A stretch of DNA of 44,297 bases, from positions 1 through 44,297 of the forward strand of contig DIST01000030.1 of the NCBI GenBank assembly GCA_002421645.1, given 5' to 3'. Source of the stretch: Flavobacterium sp. UBA6203 (GTDB lineage Bacteria; Bacteroidota; Bacteroidia; Flavobacteriales; Flavobacteriaceae). The translations under genes and the position numbers were made by a program. Of this stretch, positions 1-8,000 are shown piece after piece; the stretch's first letter is position 1, and each line of letters opens with the position of its first letter. The notes beneath the pieces are model-generated. The model did not search any database. It had not been told where the DNA came from and was given only the letters and a program-made list of their open reading frames with translations.

Positions 1-771
1 TTAGCAGAGTCTAAAGTTAAAGTAGCATTTGTCGAAAAAGTAATACTTCCTCCTAGAGGTACTGCTCCACATCCACCAATAGTATTTACAGTGTACGAAA
101 AAGGACTAGTAGGAGTTCCACTAATAGTAACTGTATTTCCGGAAGTTGTAGCTGTTACGCCAGTTGGTAATCCTATTACATTCAAGCTAGTTACACCTCC
201 AAAAGTATATTGAATAGGAGTGATAGCATTTCCAGAGCAAATATCTTGATTGTTATTAGCAGAGTCTAAAGTTAAAGTAGCATTTGTCGAAAAAGTAATA
301 CTTCCTCCTAGAGGTACTGCTCCACATCCACCAATAGTATTTACAGTGTACGAAAAAGGACTAGTAGGAGTTCCGCTAATAGTAACTGTATTTCCAGAAG
401 TTGTAGCAGTAACGCCAGTTGGTAATCCTATTACGTTCACGCTAGTTACGCCACCACCAAAAGTATATTGAATAGGAGTGATAGCATTTCCAGAGCAAAT
501 ATCTTGATTGTTATTAGCAGAGTCTAAAGTTAAAGTAGCATTTGTTGAAAAAGTAATACTTCCCAATAAACGTACTATTCCACATCCACCAATTGTGTCT
601 ACAGTGTATGAAAAAGGACTAGTAGGAATTCCACTAATAGTAACTGTATTTCCGGAAGTTGTAGCTGTTACACCAGTTGGCAATCCAATTACATTAACAT
701 TTGTTGCTCCTCCGCCAAAAGTATATTGAATAGGAGTGATAGCATTTCCAGAGCAAATATCTTGATTGTTA
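1..771 (-). repeat. Tandem 255/258-bp coding repeats (three copies plus start of a fourth)
   Basis: Copies begin at 1, 256, 514 and 772, each starting ttagcagagtctaaagttaa. The first period is 255 bases and the next two are 258, the difference being one Gly codon. Copies 1 and 2 are identical over about the first 115 bases and then differ mainly at single positions. Copy 3 differs more, around 561-590 and 690-715. The fourth copy keeps only about 25 bases before diverging. Each copy encodes one Ig/PKD-like domain, so whole-domain duplication in frame is the likely origin. More copies may continue upstream of position 1. Confidence 0.95.
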
Positions 772-1718
772 TTAGCAGAGTCTAAAGTTAAAGTAGTGCC
801 AATAATATTAATTACAACAGTATCAGTTATGTTTGTTGAACAAGAATTGGTAGCAGTTAATGTTAAAATTATACTACTCCCACTTGTTGCAGTTGCAGGC
901 ACAGTATACGAGGTTGACAAATTGTTTGATGCTGAAAAACTTCCAGATGCAGCACTCCAAGAAACACTAGTTTGACCTTGGGCAGTTCCAGATAAATTTA
1001 TTGTTTGTCCAGCACAAGCTGAAACAGGAGTAGTCCCTGCTTCAACAGTAAAAGGTTGAACAGGTGCAATACACCCATTATTAACATAGGTTGCCGTTCC
1101 TGATGGAGTGAAATTTACAGTTGATCCATTTAAATCGGCTACAGTACCACCAACGGTTCCAAATATGTTAACTAAATTAGCTCTTTGATAAGTTACACTG
1201 TCAGAACATCCTGTACCAAAAGTAACAGCTAAAGTTCTAGTTGCAGCAGGTAAATTATAATTTCCAAAATGACCTGCATTTGCATTAGCAGGAGTATTTT
1301 GAAAAATCATGTAAATGGTTGAGGTTAATGCCCCAAATGAATTTAATGTTGTGTCTAAATTTGGACTTGTAACAACAATTACAGTAGAATTAGCAGGTAG
1401 AACACCTCCAGTCGGTTCTAAAATTTGGCCACAACCACCCGCCGCTAAAATAGCGGCATTAAGTTGATTAACTTTTGAGGCTGTAGCGGCATTTTGAACT
1501 AATCCAAGCCATGTTTGAGCGGGCCAGTTGATGCTTAATGTGCTTGTATTTAGTGGTGTTGCTCCAATTCTCATTCGAAACATTTCATTATATGCTTCAT
1601 CAGCTCCATTATCACATGCATCAACTAAAATACTCTCAATTTCAAAGCATTGTGAAAAACTTTTATTGGATATTATGAATAAGCTAATTGATAATGTTAA
1701 AACCTTTAAAAAATTCAT
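1..1718 (-). CDS. Large secreted repeat (Ig/PKD-like) surface protein, 3' part outside window
   Basis: The reading frame is open from the ATG at 1718 down to the window edge, giving about 572 visible residues. It starts with a signal peptide (MNFLKVLTLSISLFIISNKS, then FSQ). A ~200-residue N-terminal domain follows, with an acidic ILVDACDNGADEAYNEMF stretch of a kind I associate with Flavobacterium adhesins. After an Ig-like segment come at least three near-identical 85-86-residue beta-rich repeats, each with a CSGNAITPIQYTFGG-type opening and a TVNTIGGCG-type close, so two Cys per repeat. This suggests a long cell-surface stalk or adhesin. The C-terminus, where a T9SS or gliding-motility CTD would be, is not visible. 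A -7 promoter motif lies at 1750-1757. The family assignment is general; no specific function can be given. Confidence 0.85.
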   Translation of the reverse strand, partial: MNFLKVLTLSISLFIISNKSFSQCFEIESILVDACDNGADEAYNEMFRMRIGATPLNTSTLSINWPAQTWLGLVQNAATASKVNQLNAAILAAGGCGQILEPTGGVLPANSTVIVVTSPNLDTTLNSFGALTSTIYMIFQNTPANANAGHFGNYNLPAATRTLAVTFGTGCSDSVTYQRANLVNIFGTVGGTVADLNGSTVNFTPSGTATYVNNGCIAPVQPFTVEAGTTPVSACAGQTINLSGTAQGQTSVSWSAASGSFSASNNLSTSYTVPATATSGSSIILTLTATNSCSTNITDTVVINIIGTTLTLDSANNNQDICSGNAITPIQYTFGGGATNVNVIGLPTGVTATTSGNTVTISGIPTSPFSYTVDTIGGCGIVRLLGSITFSTNATLTLDSANNNQDICSGNAITPIQYTFGGGVTSVNVIGLPTGVTATTSGNTVTISGTPTSPFSYTVNTIGGCGAVPLGGSITFSTNATLTLDSANNNQDICSGNAITPIQYTFGGVTSLNVIGLPTGVTATTSGNTVTISGTPTSPFSYTVNTIGGCGAVPLGGSITFSTNATLTLDSA

Positions 1719-1749
1719 ACTGTAAATTGCTTTATTTGAAAAGCGGTTG

Positions 1750-1757
1750 CAAAGTTA
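1750..1757 (-). promoter_or_regulatory. Bacteroidota -7 promoter element for the repeat surface protein
   Basis: The minus strand reads TAACTTTG here, matching TAnnTTTG, about 31 bases upstream of the ATG at 1718. No clear -33 TTG was fixed, so the call rests on the -7 box and position. Confidence 0.5.
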
Positions 1758-1801
1758 CAAAAAACCGAAAGTTTAATATTATGAAATAATTAATATTCAA
1801 T

Positions 1802-1840
1802 AAAAAAGGAAGGTGTGAAAAAATCACACCTTCCTTTTTT
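1802..1840. terminator. Bidirectional intrinsic terminator
   Basis: A perfect 17-bp inverted repeat (aaaaaaggaaggtgtga, 1802-1818, against 1824-1840) has a 5-base A loop and A/T flanks on both sides. It contains the first bases of the stop codon of the DUF4136 gene, which ends at 1839, and serves that minus-strand gene. Confidence 0.85.
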
Positions 1841-2354
1841 ATTTTGGAGGATATTGTTCTAAAATTCTAGTAACAAACTCCTTTATTCTTGCATCTTTTT
1901 TTTCAGTATCTTTTGTGAGATATCCTGAACCTTCACCTTGCCAAACCAATTCTCTTGTTTTGGCATCAATAATATCAATAAAAAGGGTACCTTCAGGACT
2001 GGTCATAACATTTGTATAACCCATTCCCCAGTACGGATTCCAACCCCAACCAAATCCATAATTTTGATAAACATCAACACGCTCACGTTCTTTTGTGAAA
2101 ATACTAATCAAAATATCAGGGTTTTCAGACTTAGTAAATCCCTTAGAAATCATTACCTCTTCAATAGAATTTAGAATTCTCTTTTTATCTAAATCGGAAA
2201 TTTCAACTTTATCTATACCACTTTTTAAGTAAGCAAAGGTCTTATAGTTAGTAAAATTCGCTTTTTTATCATAATCCGCATTTACTCTGACAGAACTACA
2301 AGAAGCTAAAAAAAATACTAAAAAAAATACGGTAAGAAATTTTAAAGTTTTCAT
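1839..2354 (-). CDS. DUF4136 family lipoprotein
   Basis: This is a 171-aa protein with a lipoprotein signal peptide whose lipobox LASC puts the lipidated Cys at residue 19. The mature part fits the DUF4136 pattern: an N-terminal NADYDKKANFTNYKTFAYL segment, a middle region (PDILISIF) of alternating strands, a Trp/Gly/Tyr-rich loop (YGFGWGWNPYWGMGY), and a C-terminal half with GTLFIDIIDAKTRELVWQG. DUF4136 lipoproteins are common in Bacteroidota and have no assigned biochemical function. The gene stands alone and ends inside a bidirectional terminator. The family call is firm; a role in the envelope is inferred from the signal peptide only. Confidence 0.9.
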   Translation of the reverse strand: MKTLKFLTVFFLVFFLASCSSVRVNADYDKKANFTNYKTFAYLKSGIDKVEISDLDKKRILNSIEEVMISKGFTKSENPDILISIFTKERERVDVYQNYGFGWGWNPYWGMGYTNVMTSPEGTLFIDIIDAKTRELVWQGEGSGYLTKDTEKKDARIKEFVTRILEQYPPK

Positions 2355-2419
2355 AATAATTAGTTTTAAGTTTTTGATTTCAGGAATTAGAATCTTAACT
2401 TGAAACTCGAAACCTGAAA

Positions 2420-4405
2420 CTATAATAAATTTTCATCTACTAAATTAGGGATGGTAACTTTTAATAAAGGTTGCGTCTCCATGGCTCTTTTTATTGCAAA
2501 AATAGCGCCTTCATTTCTTGCCCAACTTCTTCGTGAAATTCCGTTATTAACATCCCAGAAAAGCATTGACTCTAAACGTCTTGATGCTTCTTTACTTCCA
2601 TCAAGAACCATACCAAATCCGCCATTAATTACTTCTCCCCAGCCAACACCGCCACCATTGTGAATAGAAACCCAAGTGGCACCTCGGAAACTATCTCCAA
2701 TTACGTTATGAATCGCCATATCAGAAGTAAATCTTGAACCATCATATATGTTAGAAGTTTCTCTGTAAGGAGAATCGGTTCCTGAAACATCGTGGTGGTC
2801 GCGACCTAAAATCACATAGCCAATCTCACCACGAGCAATCGCTTGATTAAATGCTTCTGCAATTTTAATTCGTCCTTCGGCATCAGCGTATAAAATACGA
2901 GCTTGTGAACCTACAACCAATTTATTTTCTTGCGCACCTTTAATCCATTGAATGTTATCTGCCATTTGTTGTTGAATTTCCTCTGGCGAATTTTTCATCA
3001 TTTCTTCCAAAACATCGCAAGCTATTTTATCGGTCTTAGCTAGATCTTCTGGATTTCCTGAAGCACAAACCCAACGGAATGGTCCAAATCCATAATCAAA
3101 ACACATTGGTCCCATAATATCTTGAACATAACTTGGGTATTTAAATTCTCTACCTAAAGTTGGGTGGTCATTCATCACATTAGCTCCAGCTCTTGAAGAT
3201 TCTAATAAAAAGGCATTTCCATAATCAAAGAAATAGGTTCCTTTAGCAGTATGTTTGTTAATTGCTTCAGCATGACGACGAAGTGTTTTTCTAACTTCTT
3301 CTTTGAAACGCTCAGGTTCGTTAGCCATCATTTCATTTGATTCTTCAAAGGTAAATCCGATAGGGTAGTAGCCACCCGCCCAAGGATTGTGTAAAGAAGT
3401 TTGATCAGAACCTAAATCGATATGTAAATTTTCTTGGTCAAATCGCTCCCATACATCAACCACATTTCCTAAATAAGCAATCGAAACTACTTCTTGATTT
3501 TCTAATGCTTTTTTAACTCTAGGAACTAATTCGTCAATGTTATCAACTATCTCATTAATCCATCCTTGTGAATGGCGAATATGTGTGATTTTTGGATTTA
3601 CTTCGGCACAAACAGTTACACAACCTGCAATATTTCCTGCTTTTGGCTGAGCACCACTCATTCCTCCTAATCCAGAAGTTACGAATAATCCGCCTTTTGG
3701 TGATTTTTTAATTTTTCTAAATCCGTTTAAAACAGTGATGGTTGTTCCATGTACAATTCCTTGCGGACCAATATACATATAACTTCCAGCTGTCATTTGT
3801 CCGTATTGTGAAACACCTAATGCGTTCATTTTTTCCCAATCGTCTGGTTTGGAGTAATTTGGGATAACCATTCCGTTAGTAACTACAACTCTTGGTGCTT
3901 CTTTATGCGATGGGAATAATCCCATTGGGTGACCTGAATACATGACTAACGTTTGTTCGTCTGTCATTTCGGCCAAATATTTCATGGTTAAGCGATATTG
4001 AGCCCAGTTTTGAAAAACAGCTCCATTACCACCATAAGTTATTAATTCATGAGGATGTTGGGCTACAGCATAATCCAAGTTATTTTGAATCATTAGCATA
4101 ATCGCTTTTGCTTGTTCGCTTTTGCCAGGATATTCTGAAATAGGACGCGCATACATTTTATAATCAGGACGTAGGCGATACATATAAATTCTGCCGTAAG
4201 TCTCTAATTCGGCTTTGAATTCGGGAATTAAAGTAGCGTGATGCTCGGGTTCAAAATAACGAAGTGCGTTTTTTAAAGCTAATTTTTTTTCTTCTTCTGT
4301 TAAAATTTCTTTCCTTTTTGGAGCGTGATTAATTTCGGCTTCATAAGGTTTTGGATTCGGTAAAACCGATGGAATTCCCTCTAATATTTGTTCTTGAAAT
4401 GTCAT
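2420..4405 (-). CDS. hutU: Urocanate hydratase (urocanase), long UROC1-like form
   Basis: The 661-aa protein covers the whole urocanase family. It should convert urocanate to 4-imidazolone-5-propionate in histidine degradation, using tightly bound NAD+ in the cytoplasm. Visible family blocks are YGGNGAVFQNWAQ, VTSGLGGMSGAQPKA, DLGSDQTSLHNPWAGGYYP, FGPFRWVCASGNPEDL, ILGRDHHDVSGTDSPYRET and HNGGGVGWGEVINGGFG. The short bacterial form has a FQGLPxRICW signature with the reactive Cys. Here the matching segment reads GSQARILYAD, with Leu505 in the Cys position, as I recall for the long animal-type enzymes. No other hut gene is within this window, so the rest of the pathway must be elsewhere. Family call is very secure. 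Confidence 0.97.
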   Translation of the reverse strand: MTFQEQILEGIPSVLPNPKPYEAEINHAPKRKEILTEEEKKLALKNALRYFEPEHHATLIPEFKAELETYGRIYMYRLRPDYKMYARPISEYPGKSEQAKAIMLMIQNNLDYAVAQHPHELITYGGNGAVFQNWAQYRLTMKYLAEMTDEQTLVMYSGHPMGLFPSHKEAPRVVVTNGMVIPNYSKPDDWEKMNALGVSQYGQMTAGSYMYIGPQGIVHGTTITVLNGFRKIKKSPKGGLFVTSGLGGMSGAQPKAGNIAGCVTVCAEVNPKITHIRHSQGWINEIVDNIDELVPRVKKALENQEVVSIAYLGNVVDVWERFDQENLHIDLGSDQTSLHNPWAGGYYPIGFTFEESNEMMANEPERFKEEVRKTLRRHAEAINKHTAKGTYFFDYGNAFLLESSRAGANVMNDHPTLGREFKYPSYVQDIMGPMCFDYGFGPFRWVCASGNPEDLAKTDKIACDVLEEMMKNSPEEIQQQMADNIQWIKGAQENKLVVGSQARILYADAEGRIKIAEAFNQAIARGEIGYVILGRDHHDVSGTDSPYRETSNIYDGSRFTSDMAIHNVIGDSFRGATWVSIHNGGGVGWGEVINGGFGMVLDGSKEASRRLESMLFWDVNNGISRRSWARNEGAIFAIKRAMETQPLLKVTIPNLVDENLL

Positions 4406-4467
4406 TATAATTAATTTTAGATGTTAAGATTTTGGATATTAGATTGGATTATCTAAATATCTTTAAT

Positions 4468-4653
4468 CTATTTATCTTGTTTTTTGTTTGTTCCAGTTTT
4501 TTTATCAAAACCATAGGGGCAATGGCGACACCCACTTTTACAACAATACCCTCTTTTTAAATGGTATTTTTCTGTAAAGCATTTGTATCCTTCAGGGGTG
4601 TAATAGAAATCTTCCCCTTCTTTTAAATTATTCGGATTGATATCATTATTCAT
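4468..4653 (-). CDS. Small Cys-rich DUF5522 family protein
   Basis: This is a 61-residue protein starting MNNDINPNNLKEGEDFYY. Its core, YYTPEGYKCFTEKYHLKRG followed by YCCKSGCRHCPYGF, matches the DUF5522 pattern, with four Cys and one His clustered as a likely metal site. I chose the ATG at 4653 because the open frame further upstream (to 4773) does not look like the family and runs antisense through the divergent neighbour. Function is unknown; zinc or Fe-S binding is inferred from residue spacing only. The start lies 28 bases from the start of the divergent gene at 4682. Confidence 0.85.
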   Translation of the reverse strand: MNNDINPNNLKEGEDFYYTPEGYKCFTEKYHLKRGYCCKSGCRHCPYGFDKKTGTNKKQDK

Positions 4654-4667
4654 AGCTACAAATTTAG

Positions 4668-4675
4668 GAACTTTG
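4668..4675 (+). promoter_or_regulatory. Possible -7 element just upstream of the HEXXH gene
   Basis: GAACTTTG differs from TAnnTTTG only at the first base and ends six bases before the ATG at 4682. If used, it would give a leaderless or nearly leaderless transcript. The call is weak because the space between the divergent genes is only 28 bases. Confidence 0.3.
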
Positions 4676-4681
4676 CATGAA

Positions 4682-5008
4682 ATGATAGTATTAGTTTTTA
4701 AATATTTAATTCCGAAAGGATTTCGTGGATTTACAGTTTTTCCATTTGTATTTTTATTGAATAAAAAAGACAAAGTAAATCGGGTAGTATTAAATCACGA
4801 AAAAATTCACATTCGACAACAAGTAGAACTTTTAGTTGTGTTCTTTTTTGTTTGGTATGGAATTGAATTTTTAGTTCGAATGATTCAATGTAAAAACAGG
4901 AGAGAAGCTTATTATAATATTTCATTTGAGCGAGAAGCTTATGCAAATGAAAAAGACCTCGACTATTTAAAGAAGAGGTCTTTTTGGAGTTTTTTAAAAT
5001 GGGGTTGA
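4682..5008 (+). CDS. Tiny membrane-associated HEXXH protein (putative zinc peptidase-like)
   Basis: I place the start at 4682 (MIVLVFKYLIPKGFRG), giving 108 residues. The frame is open 45 bases further up, but that part overlaps the divergent gene. His39-Glu-Lys-Ile-His43 forms a HEXXH motif followed by RQQ. A hydrophobic helix (about residues 50-66) comes next, then a conserved-looking block NISFEREAYANE (79-90) whose Glu residues could supply a third zinc ligand. Small proteins with this layout (HEKIH...EREAYANE) are widespread in Flavobacteriaceae and, as far as I know, uncharacterised. The motif recalls M56/M48 gluzincins, but the protein is far shorter than those, so catalysis is unproven. 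Its 3' end abuts the convergent gene with no gap. Confidence 0.8.
   Translation: MIVLVFKYLIPKGFRGFTVFPFVFLLNKKDKVNRVVLNHEKIHIRQQVELLVVFFFVWYGIEFLVRMIQCKNRREAYYNISFEREAYANEKDLDYLKKRSFWSFLKWG
4950..4985. terminator. Bidirectional terminator hairpin lying inside a coding sequence
   Basis: The perfect 11-bp arms aaaaagacctc (4950-4960) and gaggtcttttt (4975-4985) flank a 14-base loop. The whole hairpin is inside the last 20 codons of the HEXXH gene. It lies 24 bases past the stop of the convergent T9SS gene, so it is well placed to end that minus-strand transcript. Confidence 0.65.
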
Positions 5009-8000
5009 TTAGTAAATTGCTTTTTTGTTTATTATTGTACCATTTGTTAACGTAACTTGAATTAGCAATCCAGTATTGTTTTTGTGAATGCTAGTCAGAG
5101 GAACTTCATAACTGTTAACATTTGGATAATAAGCTAAGTGTCTTCCTAAAACATCAAATACTCTTACTGATTGAATTGTATTTTTTGTAGATTTTACTGT
5201 TAAAGCATCTGATGAAATCACCCATAAGTTAGCTTCATCAGCAATCAAATCGTCATTGCTTAAGGTTTCATTAGTATATCGAAGTACAAAACGATTTGAA
5301 AAATTTCCTGCATTAGAACTAAAATTATATGGGGTTTCTCTTAAATTATGAATAGTGTTATTCTCCATGTCTTCTAAATAGATTTCTTGGTTTTCATTAG
5401 TAAAGAAACCATCTACAGCCCCAATTCCAATTGTGTAATTCCCATTTTGAGGAACTTTTATTCCTAAAGGAACTCGGTCTTCAGAGTCAAAAGGCAATGT
5501 TCTTCCTTGAATTTTCATAATTTCATTTCCAATGTTAGAATATATGTTGAAATTAAGCTTTTCACTTCCAATAGCATCAAATAAGCGATCTTTAAAGTTT
5601 GTTGCTCCTTCTTTATAAGCTATTAAACTTCTTACAGAATTACCATTAGACTCAATTAGGTCAACCCATATGCTGCCAGATTCATTTGAGCTCCTGAAAA
5701 ATTGACTGTTATCAAAGCTATTACTTCTCATTGTATTGTTGAATGTAATATTTTCTGTAGCCGATGTTGCTAAATTATTCATCAAAACAAAGAACCCTTG
5801 TCCGGCACCAATAAAACCTCCAAACGTTCCTGGACCAGTTGAAGCTCCAGAGCTGTTGTAAGTTATATAATCTGCAGACGTGTAATTGTATGCGTAGTCA
5901 TTATAAAAAGGATCAGTATTTGCCGAATTTGGAAGTGTTCCGTGAGTCCAAATGTTTATAAAACCATTAATATTAGTATTTAAAGTTAAAAAATCTATTG
6001 CATTAATAGCCGATGGATAAGGATTTCCAATCAAATTCCAATTGTCATCATATTCGGTGGCTAGAGTGCCTGAGGCTGCTGTATAATTTGCACCAACATA
6101 CCCTCCTCTAGTAATAGGTGTTGTTAAAGTGCCATTATTTGGAGTGCCTGCAAATACGGCATTAAATGGTGTAATAGTTGAAGTGAAATTATCAGGACCT
6201 CTAACTATATAACCTTTTCCTAAAACCATATTCTCATTAGCGCCTGTCCAGTTCCCAAATCCATTTGTATTTGACGGAATAGTAGGAATCCATTTGTATT
6301 TGTAACCCGTGGTTCCTGGTGAAACATTATTTATGCTAAAATTTGAAACAGGTGATGACCAATAAACATAATCTAATTTTCTAATATTAGCCGTTCTTGT
6401 CATATGCATAGTTCCTTGATTTACATCATTGTTGATTTGAAGTAAACTAGCACTATTTTGTAAGATTAAATCTCCTGAGGTATTAATGTTAATCCAATCT
6501 GTAATAGTTAAGTCATTATTTGTTGTTACAGTTAAATTGGCATTGTTTTGAATAGTAAGGTTTAGTCCTAAACCATTATAATTTGTCCCAGAAATAATAG
6601 GGTCATTTGCTGTGTCTGGAATAACAACACAATCCAAAGCTGTTGGAATACCAACGGGTGTCCAATTGTTTGCTACATTCCAATCCGTATTTACAGAACC
6701 ATTCCATGTTTTAGCCCCATTTACTGTTACGGTTGTTGTATCTGTTTCTTTTATGGTTCTGCCATCACATAATGTGTAAGTTATTTCAGCGGTATATGTT
6801 GTGGTGGCTGTAGGACATACATTCAAAATATCAGTAGTTCCTATTACAGGACCCGATGCAGTAGCTCCTTCATACCAAGCAATTGAAGCAATAGAAGTTC
6901 CATTCGGTACAAATCGCCAAGCTTCATTTGCTGTTGTCCAATCTGGATCTAATCCATTTCGTCCAGGAGCAACTGTTGCAATGGTAGCATCTGCATTTTG
7001 AATACCAATAATAGCATCTCCATCATTAAATGAACAATAATTTTTTTCTTTAATGTATACTTCAATAATATTCGAATTTTCATATAAAACCATCATACCG
7101 CTATAAGGAGTAGAAGTACAAGAATACATGGAAACGCCACTCCAAGAAACCGCTAATGCTTTACATCCAGTGCTAAGTGTTATTAATTCCCAACCAATCT
7201 CACCGCCTAAAACAGATAGTGAAGAACCTGGTGGTAAAACGTCTAAAAATGCACCAAATATTGCATTAGCTTTTAAACTTCCGGCCGTACTTGGTAAATT
7301 GGCTCCAATTGAGTATCCTCCAGATTGATTAGCTAAAGCATCTTGTCCAAAAACAATCATTCCATTAGGATGAATTACACAACTGGTGTAAGTATTACCA
7401 TAGAAACAAAAATTAAAAGGAAGCCCAATTACTGGCGAAAATTTATCATCATCTTGTAATCCTGTTGAATTGGCAAGACCAGTAAATGGAATTGGAGGAT
7501 TATAAGCGATTGGCTCTACTATATAACTTGTAGTATTGCCTAAATCCAAATAGGTGGCTTCTAAATCAACACAAGTTGTAGTTGCAGTACAATTAAATGG
7601 AGCTGGGTCTGCACCACTTAAACCTAATCCGCCTGAAACCACATTTGGACATCCCGTTACTACATCACTCACTGCCATAGTTACAAAAACTCCTGCTGAT
7701 GAAATACTAGATTGCCCACTATTAGTACAAGTTACAATCAATTGCCATTCTACATTGCCAGAGGCTGGAGCTATTGCGTTGTAGTTAGAATAACTACTAG
7801 TTGCACTGCCTGCATTTGTCCAAGTATTTCCTGCATCTAAACTATATTGCCATTGATAACTCATGTTTAAAGCTTGTGTAAAGCCAGTGGCTATTACAGT
7901 GTAGGAAGACCCTGGCCAACCTGTGTTAGGGGTTGTTGTGACACTTCCTCCTGTAGGTGTTCCAGAGCAAGCAGGATAACAAACACCACTATAGCTAATC

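Noticed and set aside
250..729. Two near-identical 73-aa plus-strand open frames (250-471, 508-729)
   Set aside because: They are the antisense of the tandem domain repeats. The minus-strand frame is continuous, has a signal peptide and makes sense as Ig/PKD-like domains.
1..797. CRISPR or satellite array
   Set aside because: Repeat units are 255-258 bases, coding, with no short repeat/spacer pattern.
4654..4773. Longer N-terminus for the DUF5522 protein
   Set aside because: The extra 40 residues do not fit the family and run antisense through the start of the divergent gene.
4731..4946. 71-aa minus-strand open frame across the HEXXH gene
   Set aside because: It has no recognisable composition and is the shadow of the plus-strand gene, whose motifs are clear.
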